A model generated the notes under the pieces. It had not been told where the DNA came from. It worked only from the letters and a program-made list of their open reading frames with translations, and did not search any database. Position numbers and translations under genes: made by a program. From positions 1 through 44,326 of the forward strand of contig NZ_CALXRM010000024.1 in NCBI RefSeq assembly GCF_944390845.1: a stretch of 44,326 nucleotides of DNA, given 5' to 3'. The DNA is from an uncultured Brachyspira sp. GTDB taxonomy: Bacteria; Spirochaetota; Brachyspiria; Brachyspirales; Brachyspiraceae. Shown here piece by piece: positions 1-7,120 of this stretch. The first letter of the stretch is position 1. Every line of letters starts with the position of its first letter.

Positions 1-77
1 GGGTATGGGGCAAAGCCCCAGATATAAAAACAAAAATATAACTTTACTTTTGACAAAGTATAGTTGTTTAGGTATAT
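1..77 (+). repeat. Partial dispersed repeat (border half) at the window edge
   Basis: This is the 3' part of a dispersed repeat that recurs at 5080-5155, 5399-5478 and, inverted, at 44150-44326. It contains a GGGGC-AAA-GCCCC hairpin near position 8-20 and a TTGACA-like box, and ends in the shared border GTTTAGGTATAT. It runs into the gntP reading frame and ends it. The body of the element lies outside the window. That the window edge falls inside a repeat suggests an assembly break at a multicopy sequence. Confidence 0.85.
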
Positions 78-403
78 CCTGTGATTCCCATAGTTAATAC
101 TGATCTGTCTTTACCTACTATTTTTAATATAGTATTTGCCATAGTCAAAGCAGCACCTGTTTTCTCTAATATAGTTCCTATAATTGTTCCTGATATAATA
201 ACTATACCTATGCTGCTTAATATGCTTCCGAAACCTGTTTGAACTTTAGTAACAACATCTCCCACTTTCATACCTGATAAAATACCAACCAGTATAGAAA
301 TAGTAATTAATACCACAAAAGGGTGTTGTTTGAATTTACTAATAGCAATAATCATTACTATTACTGAAATGACTATTAAACTAAAAATATAAATACCATT
401 CAT
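68..403 (-). pseudogene. GntP-family gluconate/glycerate permease, N-terminal fragment cut by a repeat
   Basis: The first 110 or so residues look like the start of a GntP-type H+ symporter: very hydrophobic, with a first helix (residues 4-22), the KFKQHPFVVL segment, and the glycine-rich stretch SILSSIGIVIISGTIIGTILEKTGAA typical of the family, quoted here only as a region near residues 60-87. GntP proteins are usually about 440-450 residues; here the frame reaches TGY and stops two codons later inside the dispersed repeat. A strong AGGAGG ribosome site precedes the ATG. It diverges from the cdaR-like and glycerate kinase genes, so the likely substrate is glycerate or a sugar acid. Whether the gene is broken in the cell, or only at the contig edge by an assembly join, cannot be told from here. 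Confidence 0.8.
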
Positions 404-451
404 TTTTTTCCTCCTTGTTTTTATGTTTAAATTGTATCTAAATAATGATAA

Positions 452-507
452 TTGTCTTTATATATACAGAACAATATATCATACATTATTTTGTACATTA
501 TATACAA
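452..507. promoter_or_regulatory. Candidate operator pair in the gntP/cdaR divergent region
   Basis: An imperfect palindrome at 491-507 has arms TTGTA and TACAA around an AT core (14 of 16 paired positions symmetrical). A related TTGT...TACAG sequence lies at 452-469. They sit in the 274-bp region between two divergent genes, one of which encodes a CdaR-type regulator, so they could be its binding sites. This is inference; AT-rich DNA produces such palindromes by chance. Confidence 0.3.
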
Positions 508-677
508 TAAATCTATTATTATTATTTTTTTATATATAAAGCACAATTATTTTATATGTATTTTATATATTGCAAATAATGAAATAGATTTTGTATTTTT
601 ATATATTATGTATATAAATTTGACATATTTATTATATAATTATTTTAATATCAAAATAAAAATATTTAGGAATATAT

Positions 678-1841
678 ATGCCTTTAAATACCTTAACAGC
701 ACAAAAATTATTAAAAAAGATAATGGATAAATTGGGATACAATATCAATATAATGAATGAATATGGAGAAATTATAGCCAGCGGAGATGAAACAAGAATA
801 GGTAAAATACATTCAGGTGCTTTGGAAGTATTGAAAGAAGGCAAAGACATGGAATATTTTGATTTTATTGATAATAATATAGAAAGTGCCAAACCCGGAG
901 TAAATATACCTCTAGTAATAAATAATGAAATAATAGGAGTATTGGGAGTTACAGGCAATCCCAAAGAAGTTGGAAAAATAGCAGCCATTGTGAAATTAAC
1001 AGCAGAAATATTGATAGAAAAAGAATTGGATACTGATAAAAAAATATTAAAACAAACTTCTATTAATAATTATATCAATATGATGATTTCTAAAAATAAT
1101 GAGCATTATATACCATCAATACTTATATGGCTTGAAAAGAATAATTATCAAATTGAAAATATTAATAGAATAGTATGCCTCATAAAATTTGATAATAATG
1201 ATTATTTGGATAAAAACAGAATGAATGATTATATTATATCAAAAATAAAAGATTCATCAGATTTTAATTCTCAGGATATAATATCATATTTCGGAGATAA
1301 TGAATTCATACTCATAAAAAGTTTTGATAAAAAGCAATACGGTTTAGAAAGAAAAATACTAAATAATTTTTTTATATATTTACAAAATTCTTTAGATAGT
1401 AAATTAGGACTTCATTTTAAAGCTTCCTGCGGTGCTGTATCAAAGAATATTAATGAAATTTCAAGCAGCTATGAACAGGCAAAATTTTTACTTAATTGGA
1501 ATCAATATTCTAATAATGGAGAAGTATTCTTTATAGAAGACTATATATTAGAATTTTATATATCTACTAATGAACAATCAAGTTTAAAAATGATACTTAG
1601 AAATGTATTGAAGATTATAAAAAACAATTCTAATCTAAAAGAAACGATTATCACTATGAGTAAATACAATATGAGCATTACCAAAACAAGTGATAAATTA
1701 TCTGTTCATAGAAATACTATAGTGTATAGAATGAGAAAAATTAAAGAGCTGTTAAATTTGGATCCAATTAATAATAATATTGATAGGATTAAATTTCATA
1801 TAATATCAATTTTGTTAATAAACAATAATATAAAAAAATAA
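678..1841 (+). CDS. cdaR: CdaR/PucR-type sugar-acid (glycerate) responsive transcription regulator
   Basis: The 387-residue protein has the layout of the CdaR family. An N-terminal diacid-recognition domain (about residues 5-130) opens with LTAQKLLKKIMDKLGYNINIM and IIASGDETRIGKIHSGA-like sequence. A middle GGDEF-like region follows, and a C-terminal PucR-type helix-turn-helix (about 335-370) contains SVHRNTIVYRMRKIKELL. In enterobacteria CdaR activates galactarate, glucarate and glycerate genes; the glycerate kinase 16 bp downstream and the GntP-type permease divergent to it fit a glycerate-sensing role here. The ATG at 678 follows a weak TTAGGA ribosome site. The family is clear; the exact ligand is inferred. 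Confidence 0.88.
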   Translation: MPLNTLTAQKLLKKIMDKLGYNINIMNEYGEIIASGDETRIGKIHSGALEVLKEGKDMEYFDFIDNNIESAKPGVNIPLVINNEIIGVLGVTGNPKEVGKIAAIVKLTAEILIEKELDTDKKILKQTSINNYINMMISKNNEHYIPSILIWLEKNNYQIENINRIVCLIKFDNNDYLDKNRMNDYIISKIKDSSDFNSQDIISYFGDNEFILIKSFDKKQYGLERKILNNFFIYLQNSLDSKLGLHFKASCGAVSKNINEISSSYEQAKFLLNWNQYSNNGEVFFIEDYILEFYISTNEQSSLKMILRNVLKIIKNNSNLKETIITMSKYNMSITKTSDKLSVHRNTIVYRMRKIKELLNLDPINNNIDRIKFHIISILLINNNIKK

Positions 1842-1857
1842 TATTAAGGAAATAATT

Positions 1858-2982
1858 ATGAAAATAGTAATAATACCAGATTCATTCAAAGGAAGTGCCA
1901 GCAGTATGGAAGTTTGCAATTGTATAGAAAGAGGTATATTAAAAGTATTTAAAAATGCTGATATAAAAAAAATACCCGTTGCTGACGGAGGCGAAGGCAC
2001 AGTTGATTCTGTACTTTATGCGGCAGGCGGAAATATAAAAAAAGTAAATGTTAAAAATCCATCTGGAAAAATTATAGAAGCGAAATATGGTATTATTAAT
2101 AAAGAAAAAGCAGTAATAGAAATGGCAGAAGCTTCTGGTATTACTTTAGTTGATGATGCTATAAGAAACCCTTTGAAATATTCAACTTATGGTACCGGCG
2201 AACTTATAAAAGATGCTATAAATAACAATATAAAAGAAATTTTAATAGGCATAGGCGGAAGTGCTACAAATGATTGCGGCATAGGAATGGCAAATGCATT
2301 AGGATATAAATTCCTTGATGAAAATAATAATGAACTTGAAGCTATTGCTGAAAATATGATAAAAGTATCTTCTATTGATGACAGCAATGTAGATAAAAGA
2401 ATATTTGATATAAAAATAAATGTTGCCTGTGATGTAAAAAATCCGCTTTACGGTGAAAACGGAGCTACAGCTATATATGGAAAACAAAAGGGGGTTACTG
2501 AGGAGAGTTTTGATATACTTGATAATGGACTTAAAAATATAGCAAGAATTGTTAAAGAAAAATTTAATAAAAAGATAGACTATATTGAAGGTTCAGGTGC
2601 AGCAGGCGGACTTGGAGGGGGACTTGTGGCTTTTTGCAATGCCGAGTTGAAAAGCGGTATTGATGCAGTGCTTGATATAATAGATTTTGAAGATAAGATA
2701 AAAGATACTTCCCTTATAATAACAGGAGAAGGAGCTATTGACGGACAGACAAAAAAAGGAAAAGTTCCAGTAGGCGTTGCAAGAAGATCCAACAAAATAC
2801 CAGTTATTGCTATAGTTGGAGATATAAGAGATGGTGCTGAGGCAGTTTATGATATGGGTATTGTATCGATTATGCCTGCTTTGAAAAAAGCTATGCCTCT
2901 TAATGAAGCTATAAAAAACTCAAAAAGCTTAATAGAAGATGCAGCAGAAAGAGCATGCAGATTTATTAGTATTAATTTATAA
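1858..2982 (+). CDS. garK: Glycerate 2-kinase (GarK/GlxK family)
   Basis: This enzyme phosphorylates D-glycerate to 2-phosphoglycerate, feeding lower glycolysis. The 374-residue length matches type I glycerate kinases (about 375-380). Conserved family segments are visible: MKIVIIPDSFKGS at the N-terminus, VADGGEGT at 41-48, GGSATNDCG at 133-141, the glycine-rich GSGAAGGLGGGL near 246-257, and TGEGAIDGQTKKGK near 288-301. It lies 16 bp after cdaR with a TAAGGA ribosome site and is probably co-transcribed with it. With the divergent GntP permease it forms a glycerate uptake and activation module, although that permease is broken in this window. Confidence 0.93.
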   Translation: MKIVIIPDSFKGSASSMEVCNCIERGILKVFKNADIKKIPVADGGEGTVDSVLYAAGGNIKKVNVKNPSGKIIEAKYGIINKEKAVIEMAEASGITLVDDAIRNPLKYSTYGTGELIKDAINNNIKEILIGIGGSATNDCGIGMANALGYKFLDENNNELEAIAENMIKVSSIDDSNVDKRIFDIKINVACDVKNPLYGENGATAIYGKQKGVTEESFDILDNGLKNIARIVKEKFNKKIDYIEGSGAAGGLGGGLVAFCNAELKSGIDAVLDIIDFEDKIKDTSLIITGEGAIDGQTKKGKVPVGVARRSNKIPVIAIVGDIRDGAEAVYDMGIVSIMPALKKAMPLNEAIKNSKSLIEDAAERACRFISINL

Positions 2983-3007
2983 TTTTCTTAAGTCATACAC
3001 ATAACCA

Positions 3008-3050
3008 AAATAAGAATATAGTAATCAAATTATTATATTCTTATTTGTTT
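3008..3050. terminator. Bidirectional terminator hairpin between convergent genes
   Basis: A 13-bp perfect stem (AAATAAGAATATA at 3008-3020 paired with TATATTCTTATTT at 3034-3046) is followed by a T-rich run. It sits between garK and the convergent hypothetical gene at 3051. Confidence 0.65.
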
Positions 3051-3431
3051 TTAAATGTTATCTGTAATGCCGTATATATTAAAATATCTCACTTCAATAT
3101 CTTCTATATCATCATCAATATTTTTCAATTTGAATTTTAAATTAAGCCCCATTAAATAAGTTTTATTCAAACAAATATATCTTTCTTTTTTACCGTCATC
3201 TTTTGAAATATAATCATAAACTATCATATTAACATCAATATGAACATCAGAAATAATATAACCTTCCTCAAAAATTTCTGCTGTTATTAATGTATAATTG
3301 TTTAAATATTCATACTCACAATCTGCCCTATTTGGAACTGTATGAGATAAATAATTTTCTACTCCGTCTTTTATAGCTGTTTCAACATTTTTATCCTTAT
3401 AAACTTTTTCTCTTATCTGTTCTTTATTCAT
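3051..3431 (-). CDS. Hypothetical protein, 126 residues
   Basis: I do not recognise this protein. It is a small, charged, probably cytoplasmic protein with no signal peptide or membrane segment. The N-terminus (MNKEQIREKVYKDKNVETAIKD) looks helical, and the rest alternates short hydrophobic strands with acidic turns (KLKNIDDDIEDIEVRYF), suggesting a mixed alpha/beta fold. The frame is open upstream to 3500, but I chose the ATG at 3431 because TAAGG lies nine bases before it and the extra residues upstream look like translated AT-rich spacer. It is a single gene convergent with garK and divergent from hisB. Confidence 0.7.
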   Translation of the reverse strand: MNKEQIREKVYKDKNVETAIKDGVENYLSHTVPNRADCEYEYLNNYTLITAEIFEEGYIISDVHIDVNMIVYDYISKDDGKKERYICLNKTYLMGLNLKFKLKNIDDDIEDIEVRYFNIYGITDNI

Positions 3432-3598
3432 TATTACAACCTTAATACAAAATAAATTAATAGCATTAACAATTTTAGTATAATATATTGAAATATTCAA
3501 ACTTTAAATACAAGTTGTATATGTAGTACAATTAAAAATAATACTATTAATAATAAGATAAAAGTTGTAAAAAAACTATAAAACAGTTAAAATAAATT

Positions 3599-3627
3599 TT
3601 GACAAAATATCATTTTTCTAGTATTTA
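3599..3627 (+). promoter_or_regulatory. Probable sigma-70 promoter of hisB
   Basis: TTGACA at 3599-3604 is followed after 17 bp by TATTTA at 3622-3627. The hisB start is at 3649 with an AGGAG ribosome site. The -35 is perfect; the -10 is weak. Confidence 0.5.
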
Positions 3628-3648
3628 TGAAATTAACTAGGAGTTTTT

Positions 3649-4242
3649 ATGAGAATACATGAAATAGAAAGAAATACAGCAGAAACAAAAATAAAAATCA
3701 AATTAAATATTGACGGAAGCGGTAAATACAATAATGATACAGGTGTAGGATTTTTGAATCATATGCTTGATTTATTTGCACGCCATGGAAGATTTGATTT
3801 AGATGTTACCTGCTATGGCGATACAAATGTAGATTATCACCATTCAGTTGAAGATATTGGAATAGTACTTGGGAAATGCTTTAAGGAAGCTTTAGGCGAT
3901 TTAAAAGGAATTAAAAGATACGGAAACTTTTATATGCCTATGTGCGAAGCTTTAACATTGGCTGCTGTTGATATATGCGGAAGAAGTCATTTAGTTTTTA
4001 ACAGTGATTTAATACATGAAAAAGTAGGCGATTTTGATACTGAGCTTGTAAAAGAGTTTTTTGTTGCTTTTACTAATTCAATGAATATTACTTTGCATAT
4101 AAAAACTTTTTACGGTGAGAATACTCATCATATAATAGAATCTATTTTTAAAGGCGTTGCCAGAGCTTTAGCACAAGCATGCGAAATAGATGAAAAATAT
4201 AAAGATGAAGTATTATCAACAAAAGGTATGTTAGAAAAATAA
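3649..4242 (+). CDS. hisB: Imidazoleglycerol-phosphate dehydratase
   Basis: It dehydrates imidazole-glycerol phosphate to imidazole-acetol phosphate in histidine synthesis. At 197 residues it is the normal monofunctional length. The metal-binding histidine motifs of the family are present: HHSVED at 64-69 and HHIIES at 160-165, with GVGFLNHMLDLFARHG near 32-47. The ATG follows CTAGGAG. hisH lies 191 bp downstream, separated by a duplicated hairpin element, so the two may not be simply co-transcribed. No other his gene is present in the window. Confidence 0.96.
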   Translation: MRIHEIERNTAETKIKIKLNIDGSGKYNNDTGVGFLNHMLDLFARHGRFDLDVTCYGDTNVDYHHSVEDIGIVLGKCFKEALGDLKGIKRYGNFYMPMCEALTLAAVDICGRSHLVFNSDLIHEKVGDFDTELVKEFFVAFTNSMNITLHIKTFYGENTHHIIESIFKGVARALAQACEIDEKYKDEVLSTKGMLEK

Positions 4243-4272
4243 TATTTATTGTAAAATAAATTTTTTAATAAT

Positions 4273-4337
4273 AATAAAAAATTATGCTTGTTTGATAATG
4301 GCACTTGGCAGACTATATTAACGAATAATTTTTTATT
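4273..4337 (+). repeat. Hairpin element upstream of hisH, copy 1
   Basis: A 65-bp unit bounded by perfect 13-bp inverted repeats (AATAAAAAATTAT at 4273-4285 and ATAATTTTTTATT at 4325-4337). The interior contains TGGCA twice and CTTGGCAGACT at 4304-4314. A second copy follows 80 bp further on. Confidence 0.8.
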
Positions 4338-4352
4338 TAAAAAGAATTTATT

Positions 4353-4417
4353 ATAAAAAAATTATGAGCATCTGGCAAGTTTACTTGGCAGACTCTACCG
4401 GCGAATAATTTTTTATT
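4353..4417 (+). repeat. Hairpin element upstream of hisH, copy 2
   Basis: The second copy has almost the same terminal inverted repeats (left arm with one base difference, right arm at 4405-4417). It carries the same CTTGGCAGACT core at 4384-4394 and CGAATAATTTTTTATT end. It finishes four bases before the hisH ribosome site (AAAGGAA). It could act on hisH expression as an attenuator or operator, or be a miniature mobile element; the sequence does not decide. Confidence 0.8.
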
Positions 4418-4433
4418 AAAAAAGGAACGAATT

Positions 4434-5063
4434 ATGATAGCTATAATCGATTATGGAGTTGGAAATTTATTTTCACTTATGTCATCACTTGATTATGTGG
4501 GTATAGAAAATAAATTGACAGATGATGAAAATATAATAAAAAATGCTGATGCAATTATACTTCCAGGAGTTGGTGCTTTCAGAGATGCCATTGATAAATT
4601 AGAAAAAAGAAATGAAGGCATATTAAAACATACAATAATTGAAGAAGCTAAAAAAGGCAAATTAATTTTAGGTATATGTTTAGGTATGCAGATGTTTTTT
4701 GATAAAAGCTATGAATACGGCGAATATAATGGTCTTGGACTTATAAAGGGAAGTATATGCCCTATAGAAAAAGATTTAAAAAATAAAGAATTAAAAATCC
4801 CTCATATGGGTTGGAATAATTTAAATATCAGAAAAGAAGATAAATTATTTAAATATATTAATAATATGGAATATGTGTATTTTGTACATTCATATTATGG
4901 AAAGTACTGCGATGAAAGTATAATAGCTGACAGTGAATATGATGTTACTATACCAGCAGTTGTAAAATCTAATAATGTATATGGTATACAGTTCCACCCA
5001 GAAAAAAGCGGAAATACTGGTCTTAATATACTTAAAGGTTTTAAAGAATTAATATACAGCTAA
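4434..5063 (+). CDS. hisH: Imidazole glycerol phosphate synthase, glutamine amidotransferase subunit
   Basis: HisH releases ammonia from glutamine and passes it to HisF for closure of the imidazole ring. The 209-residue protein shows a class I amidotransferase triad: nucleophile Cys82 in GICLGMQMFF, and His188 and Glu190 in QFHPEKSG. The PGVGAF segment at 44-49 is also typical. Its obligate partner HisF is not in the window, so it must be encoded elsewhere for this gene to act in histidine synthesis. The ATG follows AAAGGAA directly after the duplicated hairpin element. Repeats begin within about 20 bp of the stop codon. Confidence 0.95.
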   Translation: MIAIIDYGVGNLFSLMSSLDYVGIENKLTDDENIIKNADAIILPGVGAFRDAIDKLEKRNEGILKHTIIEEAKKGKLILGICLGMQMFFDKSYEYGEYNGLGLIKGSICPIEKDLKNKELKIPHMGWNNLNIRKEDKLFKYINNMEYVYFVHSYYGKYCDESIIADSEYDVTIPAVVKSNNVYGIQFHPEKSGNTGLNILKGFKELIYS

Positions 5064-5079
5064 AGAATATATTTTATAA

Positions 5080-5155
5080 TAATAAGGCAAAGCCCCAGAT
5101 ATCAAAATAAAAATATAAATTTATTTTTGACAAAATATAGTTGTTTAGGTATATA
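5080..5155 (+). repeat. Dispersed repeat, border fragment just after hisH
   Basis: It begins at GGCAAAGCCCCAG and ends at GTTTAGGTATATA, matching the 3' part of the full copy at 5190-5478 with small differences. The 5' body is missing. A TTGACA box lies 17 bp before the terminal TATATA, which looks like a rightward promoter. Confidence 0.8.
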
Positions 5156-5189
5156 CTGAAACGATTTCATTTTGCCGACTACTGCACAT

Positions 5190-5478
5190 TATGTAATATT
5201 ATCAACTTTTTTGCCGCACAAAAAAGTTGCAAAAAACGCAAGTACTAGAACTTTATATTAAAAAATATATGTATTAAATGTAGGGTATAACTTAGATTTA
5301 GATTAAAAATGCAGTTTTTCGCGAAGCGTATCCGAGCCTGTCGAGGATATAGGTTCTTTTATACCAATACCGAAAGGTACCTACTCGGTAAAAGAACTGG
5401 GGTATGGGGCAAAGCCCCAGATATAAAAATATAAATTTATTTTTGACAAAATATAGTTGTTTAGGTATATACTAAAAT
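5190..5478 (+). repeat. Dispersed repeat, most complete copy in the window
   Basis: This about 290-bp unit has several parts in order. First is a strong hairpin at 5203-5229 (10-bp stem CAACTTTTTT / AAAAAAGTTG, loop GCCGCAC), then a small open frame from 5309, and a second stem at 5353-5361 / 5389-5397 (GTTCTTTTA / TAAAAGAAC). Next come the GGGGC-AAA-GCCCC hairpin around 5405-5418, and a TTGACA...TATATA border. Relatives are at 1-77, 5080-5155 and inverted at 44150-44326. It fills most of the gap between hisH and the FAD dehydrogenase gene. The left limit is my estimate because no second full copy is available here. Confidence 0.7.
5309..5434 (+). other. Small open frame inside the dispersed repeat
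   Basis: A 41-codon frame starting MQFFAKRIRACRGY runs through the repeat. The inverted copy at the right edge keeps the same frame over KRIRACRGY and FF and then diverges (SFFVAIPQALLSVAK versus RFFYTNTERYLLGK). There is no convincing ribosome site. I regard it as a by-product of a structured repeat rather than a proven gene, but frame retention across diverged copies leaves the question open. Confidence 0.3.
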
Positions 5479-5488
5479 TATTTCATAA

Positions 5489-7045
5489 TTAAAATAATGC
5501 TATTCTGGCACGTTTAATTTCTGTTCTGTATCTCTTTATTTCCCATTGTGTCTTTTCTTTATTCCAATTTAAAATATCAGCCATTGTTTCTGCTATATGT
5601 TCAGCAATTAAAGTACCGCAATCATTTTCTGTTAAAATGAATCTTAATCTTCTCATCATAATATCATCTAAATGACAAGCATGTTCCACTTCAATAAAGT
5701 ATTTTATCAATCCCCTATTTATTCTATAATCAAGACCAACTTCAACTAAAAGAGAAGAATCATTCTGACACATTTCATTTAATTTCATAATCATTTTTAC
5801 AGATCCGAAATAGTCTATTAAAAACTTAACCATTTCTTTATTAAGCACTAATTGAACATTCTTATCTATTTTACTATTTATAACCTTCTCATTACTGAAC
5901 CATTTATAAGGCTTACCATACATTTTTACTAAAGTTTTAATAGCAACAGCTGAAGAAGTTGTAAAATCTCCTCCTTCCACTGTAAATAATCTATATTGAG
6001 GGTGAGAATGTATTTTTACATTTAAAGGATTTAAAGGCATCATTCCTGCCTGAGTTGTAACAATATGATTCTTATTTACAATAGAACTAAAGTAAGTATT
6101 GTATATATCAAGCAAATATTCTGCCTCATCGCTTGTAGCATATACACAGTCAAAATCTGTATGATGCTTTTTTATTGTAGGGCCTATAATAGTAGAATTT
6201 TTCCAACGTGTTAAAAATACATTAGGTCTATTCTTTATTTTAGGCAGTACAACGGATTTATTTATATGTATCAAATCACTGTCTATAACTAAATGTGTTC
6301 CTTTTACATAAGATACACCATCTTCAAAACTTCCATTAGGCACTAAAGAACTTATACTCTGTCCCCAAGCTCCTGCCGCAATCAATATAGTTTTACCTGA
6401 AGCAACATAAACACGCCTATCAACATTATCAGTAAATACTACTGAATTTATTTCTTTTTGATTATATTCAAAGCCTTTTACTTCAGCATAATTCAATATA
6501 TCAGCACCATATTCCTCTGCTTTTAAAAGAAGTTCTATAACATATCTTGAGTCATCTACATAACCTTCATAATATTCTATTGCTGCTATTACATCATTAT
6601 TAACTAAATCCGGCAAAATATCTAAGGCCGAATTCCTGCTATGAGATACATGCTTCTTAGTCTTTCCAAATATGGAAAATAAATCATATAAAAATGCCCT
6701 CATCTCCTCTCTGAAAAGACCTTTGCGGCTATGTTCATATATAGGCTTCATAATACCAAAAGGAGAAGAAGAATTTTTATACATCAAATTGTTTCTTTCT
6801 TTTACCTGATTAATAACAGATATAAGATTCTTACTGTTCATATCATTGAATCTTCCAGTAAGCATTTTTGAAGTACGTGATGAAGCTCCGTAGGAGAAGT
6901 CATGTTTTTCTAATAGAAGTGTAGAAAATCCCACTCTTGAAGTTTTTAATGCTATAGTAGCACCTATAACTCCGCCGCCTATAATGATAATATCATAATT
7001 TTTTTTACTTTTACTATGGAGTATCTCAGCTCTAGTTTTTGCCAT
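5489..7045 (-). CDS. GlpA/GlpD-like FAD-dependent dehydrogenase, substrate uncertain
   Basis: The 518-residue protein has an N-terminal FAD-binding Rossmann motif (IIIIGGGVIGAT, 19-30) and the DAO-family GASSRTSK segment. A KGTHLVID strand near 248-255 and a C-terminal domain resemble glycerol-3-phosphate dehydrogenases. Two landmarks that touch the phosphate in GlpD differ. The HGGLRYL region reads TGRFNDM, and the Lys of GGKLTTYR is Asp360 in GGDFTTSS. It may therefore oxidise something other than glycerol 3-phosphate. I chose the ATG at 7045, after AGGAGAGG; the frame is open 14 codons further upstream. It is the last gene of the NuoEFG-like operon, 75 bp after the NuoG-like gene, so those proteins probably accept its electrons. 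Confidence 0.8.
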   Translation of the reverse strand: MAKTRAEILHSKSKKNYDIIIIGGGVIGATIALKTSRVGFSTLLLEKHDFSYGASSRTSKMLTGRFNDMNSKNLISVINQVKERNNLMYKNSSSPFGIMKPIYEHSRKGLFREEMRAFLYDLFSIFGKTKKHVSHSRNSALDILPDLVNNDVIAAIEYYEGYVDDSRYVIELLLKAEEYGADILNYAEVKGFEYNQKEINSVVFTDNVDRRVYVASGKTILIAAGAWGQSISSLVPNGSFEDGVSYVKGTHLVIDSDLIHINKSVVLPKIKNRPNVFLTRWKNSTIIGPTIKKHHTDFDCVYATSDEAEYLLDIYNTYFSSIVNKNHIVTTQAGMMPLNPLNVKIHSHPQYRLFTVEGGDFTTSSAVAIKTLVKMYGKPYKWFSNEKVINSKIDKNVQLVLNKEMVKFLIDYFGSVKMIMKLNEMCQNDSSLLVEVGLDYRINRGLIKYFIEVEHACHLDDIMMRRLRFILTENDCGTLIAEHIAETMADILNWNKEKTQWEIKRYRTEIKRARIALF

Positions 7046-7120
7046 AAATACCTCTCCTCTTATTTTATAAGAACATAATAAAACCAATATCTATATATTA
7101 TATAGTATAGAACAAAATTA

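Noticed and set aside
452-730. Open frame in the gntP-cdaR spacer
   Set aside because: Its product is almost all Ile, Tyr, Asn and Leu as expected from translated AT-rich DNA, there is no ribosome site, and it overlaps the real cdaR start.
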